Below are positions 63,104 through 64,000 of a stretch of 64,000 nt of DNA, piece after piece. Both the position numbers and the translations under genes were made by a program. Numbering within the stretch: the first letter of the stretch is position 1; every line of letters begins with the position of its first letter. The notes below the pieces were generated by a model. It was not told where the DNA came from. It ran no database searches and saw only the letters and a program-made list of their open reading frames with translations. Source of the stretch: Vitrella brassicaformis (lineage: Eukaryota; Sar; Vitrellaceae); the NCBI GenBank assembly GCA_001179505.1, contig CDMY01000499.1, positions 190,655 to 254,654 on the forward strand, in the 5' to 3' direction.

Positions 63104-63943
63104 GCAATCGTCGAACAAGGAGTGTGTGTGGTGTGTGGTGTGTGCCACCGGGCAGGTCGTGGTGTGAATCTGCCGACCGAGGTGGAAGTTGAGGAGTCGG
63201 TGCCCACCGGCATGCCCAGTGACATCAACCAGGATGCATTCCACCTGGTATGGGAGCCGGTGAGCTGCAACTGCTGCTTCTGGTGGGTGCCTTACGACCT
63301 GCGTAAGCCGTTCGCCCAGCACGGCTGGCAGCACCCCCTCCTGCACGAGCACCTCATACACGTCGCACCCGCCATGAAGAGGCAAATGCTCACAGAGGGA
63401 TCCATCATGGTACTCACACACACACATGGGCAGGCAGGCAGGCAGGAACATACCCAGTCGGTGTGTGTGTGTGTGTCGGTGTGAGCACAGGTCGACTACC
63501 ACACGTTGGCCGGGCGTCCCTTCTTCTGGCGTCTGCCTTTGGTCAACCCCGACATCTGCCGTGACGACATCTTCAACGTCCTCAGGATCATCAACCGGAT
63601 CGGTTAGCACACAAACAAAAGCCACACACACCACACCACACCACACCACACACGTCGCCAGGTGCATCAAACCCAACACTCTCTCGGTCTCTCTCTCTCC
63701 CTCCCCGTGACCATCTCAGGCACCTCTTGTTTTCCGCCCGGCTCTTACGCCGTGTCTGTGAGTGAGGCCGATCTGTCCATCGAGGGCGGCCCCATGTGGC
63801 AGACCACCATCAACGACGGCGACAGCTCCTCCTGCTCGAGGTCCTCTGCACGCCGTGTGGCGAGCTTCCCCGGCCCCGAGATGGCGCACGCGGAGGAGAT
63901 CCGGGAGAGCACTGCAGCCCTCCCCTCCATATGCACATTCTGA
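59622..63943 (+). CDS. CDO-CSAD: Fused cysteine dioxygenase and cysteine sulfinate decarboxylase
   Basis: About 17 exons join in phase into some 940 residues. The first 300 are cysteine dioxygenase, which oxidises cysteine to cysteine sulfinate. Iron ligands appear in AIHNHPCERCFLMPLQG and HGWHAIVNDSHG, the Cys and Tyr of the Cys-Tyr cofactor in ERCFL and SLHLYIPSF, and the substrate Arg in YGYSR. The rest is a PLP-dependent group II decarboxylase of the CSAD/GAD type, which makes hypotaurine: GHLYFFNQLFARADP, LNPGGAISNVMALN, TTVAGAFDPFEAIRDVC, MHVDGAVGA, and the PLP Lys in SVSWNLHKLLGVPLQCS. An 80-residue Ser/Pro/Asp-rich insertion sits after HMASFLGW. No targeting peptide is evident (MSGSTSSLTPECGARS), so the product is likely cytosolic. 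The sulfinate-decarboxylase assignment over glutamate decarboxylase rests on overall resemblance and the CDO partner. Stop is TGA 63941-63943. Confidence 0.92.
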
Positions 63944-64000
63944 CTGACCGATGGCCGGGTGCGGCTGGTGGCGTGAATGAATGTTTATATTTTTTCGCCA

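Overview
This is nuclear DNA from a GC-rich, intron-dense eukaryote. Exons are short, mostly 50-300 bp. Introns have GT...AG (occasionally GC...AG) ends, and most carry a (TG)n run just before the acceptor on the sense strand. Two predicted proteins start with a signal peptide followed by an AFVP segment, the bipartite targeting signature of a complex red-lineage plastid. B-box/WW/IQ, MORN, BTB and MATH architectures are also present. Together these suggest a photosynthetic alveolate such as the chromerid Vitrella brassicaformis; the species is inference. Two runs of exactly 300 N (24032-24331, 38120-38419) are assembly gaps.

Layout. 700-2142 (-): ankyrin-repeat protein. 4256-5264 (+): unknown multi-exon gene. 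5612-9115 (+): WW / tandem B-box / IQ protein. 9373-12058 (-): molybdenum cofactor sulfurase. 12632-26097 (+): a gene of about 47 exons encoding a USP7-like protein (MATH, degenerate USP core, ICP0-binding-like region) joined to four tandem NGDY/GRPxY modules and a long low-complexity tail. 26567-28185 (+): secreted protein with a Cys-rich tail. 29919-about 31049 (-): MORN protein. 31731-33945 (-): GH27 alpha-galactosidase. 34122-34695 (+): plastid-targeted single-pass membrane protein. 35509-38718 (+): secreted GH1 beta-glucosidase. 39522-43949 (-): organellar IF-2 that lacks its C2 domain. 44201-51004 (+): TFIIS-central-domain / coiled-coil / LFG-motif protein. 52297-55122 (-): exportin-5-like N-terminus fused to BTB and a TLDc-like domain. 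55667-57840 (+): LRR-like family protein. 58722-59355 (-): plastid-targeted coiled-coil protein. 59622-63943 (+): fused cysteine dioxygenase and cysteine sulfinate decarboxylase.

How the genes relate. Many neighbours are divergently transcribed. Three or four of the shared intergenic regions carry an AGCTCGCAAA-like motif, in two cases in both orientations. The clearest metabolic unit is the CDO-CSAD fusion, which would convert cysteine to hypotaurine on one polypeptide. GH27 and GH1 are both secreted glycosidases. The rest are architecturally unusual, lineage-type genes. All exon models were joined by eye from splice signals and reading phase, so individual boundaries may be off by a few bases.
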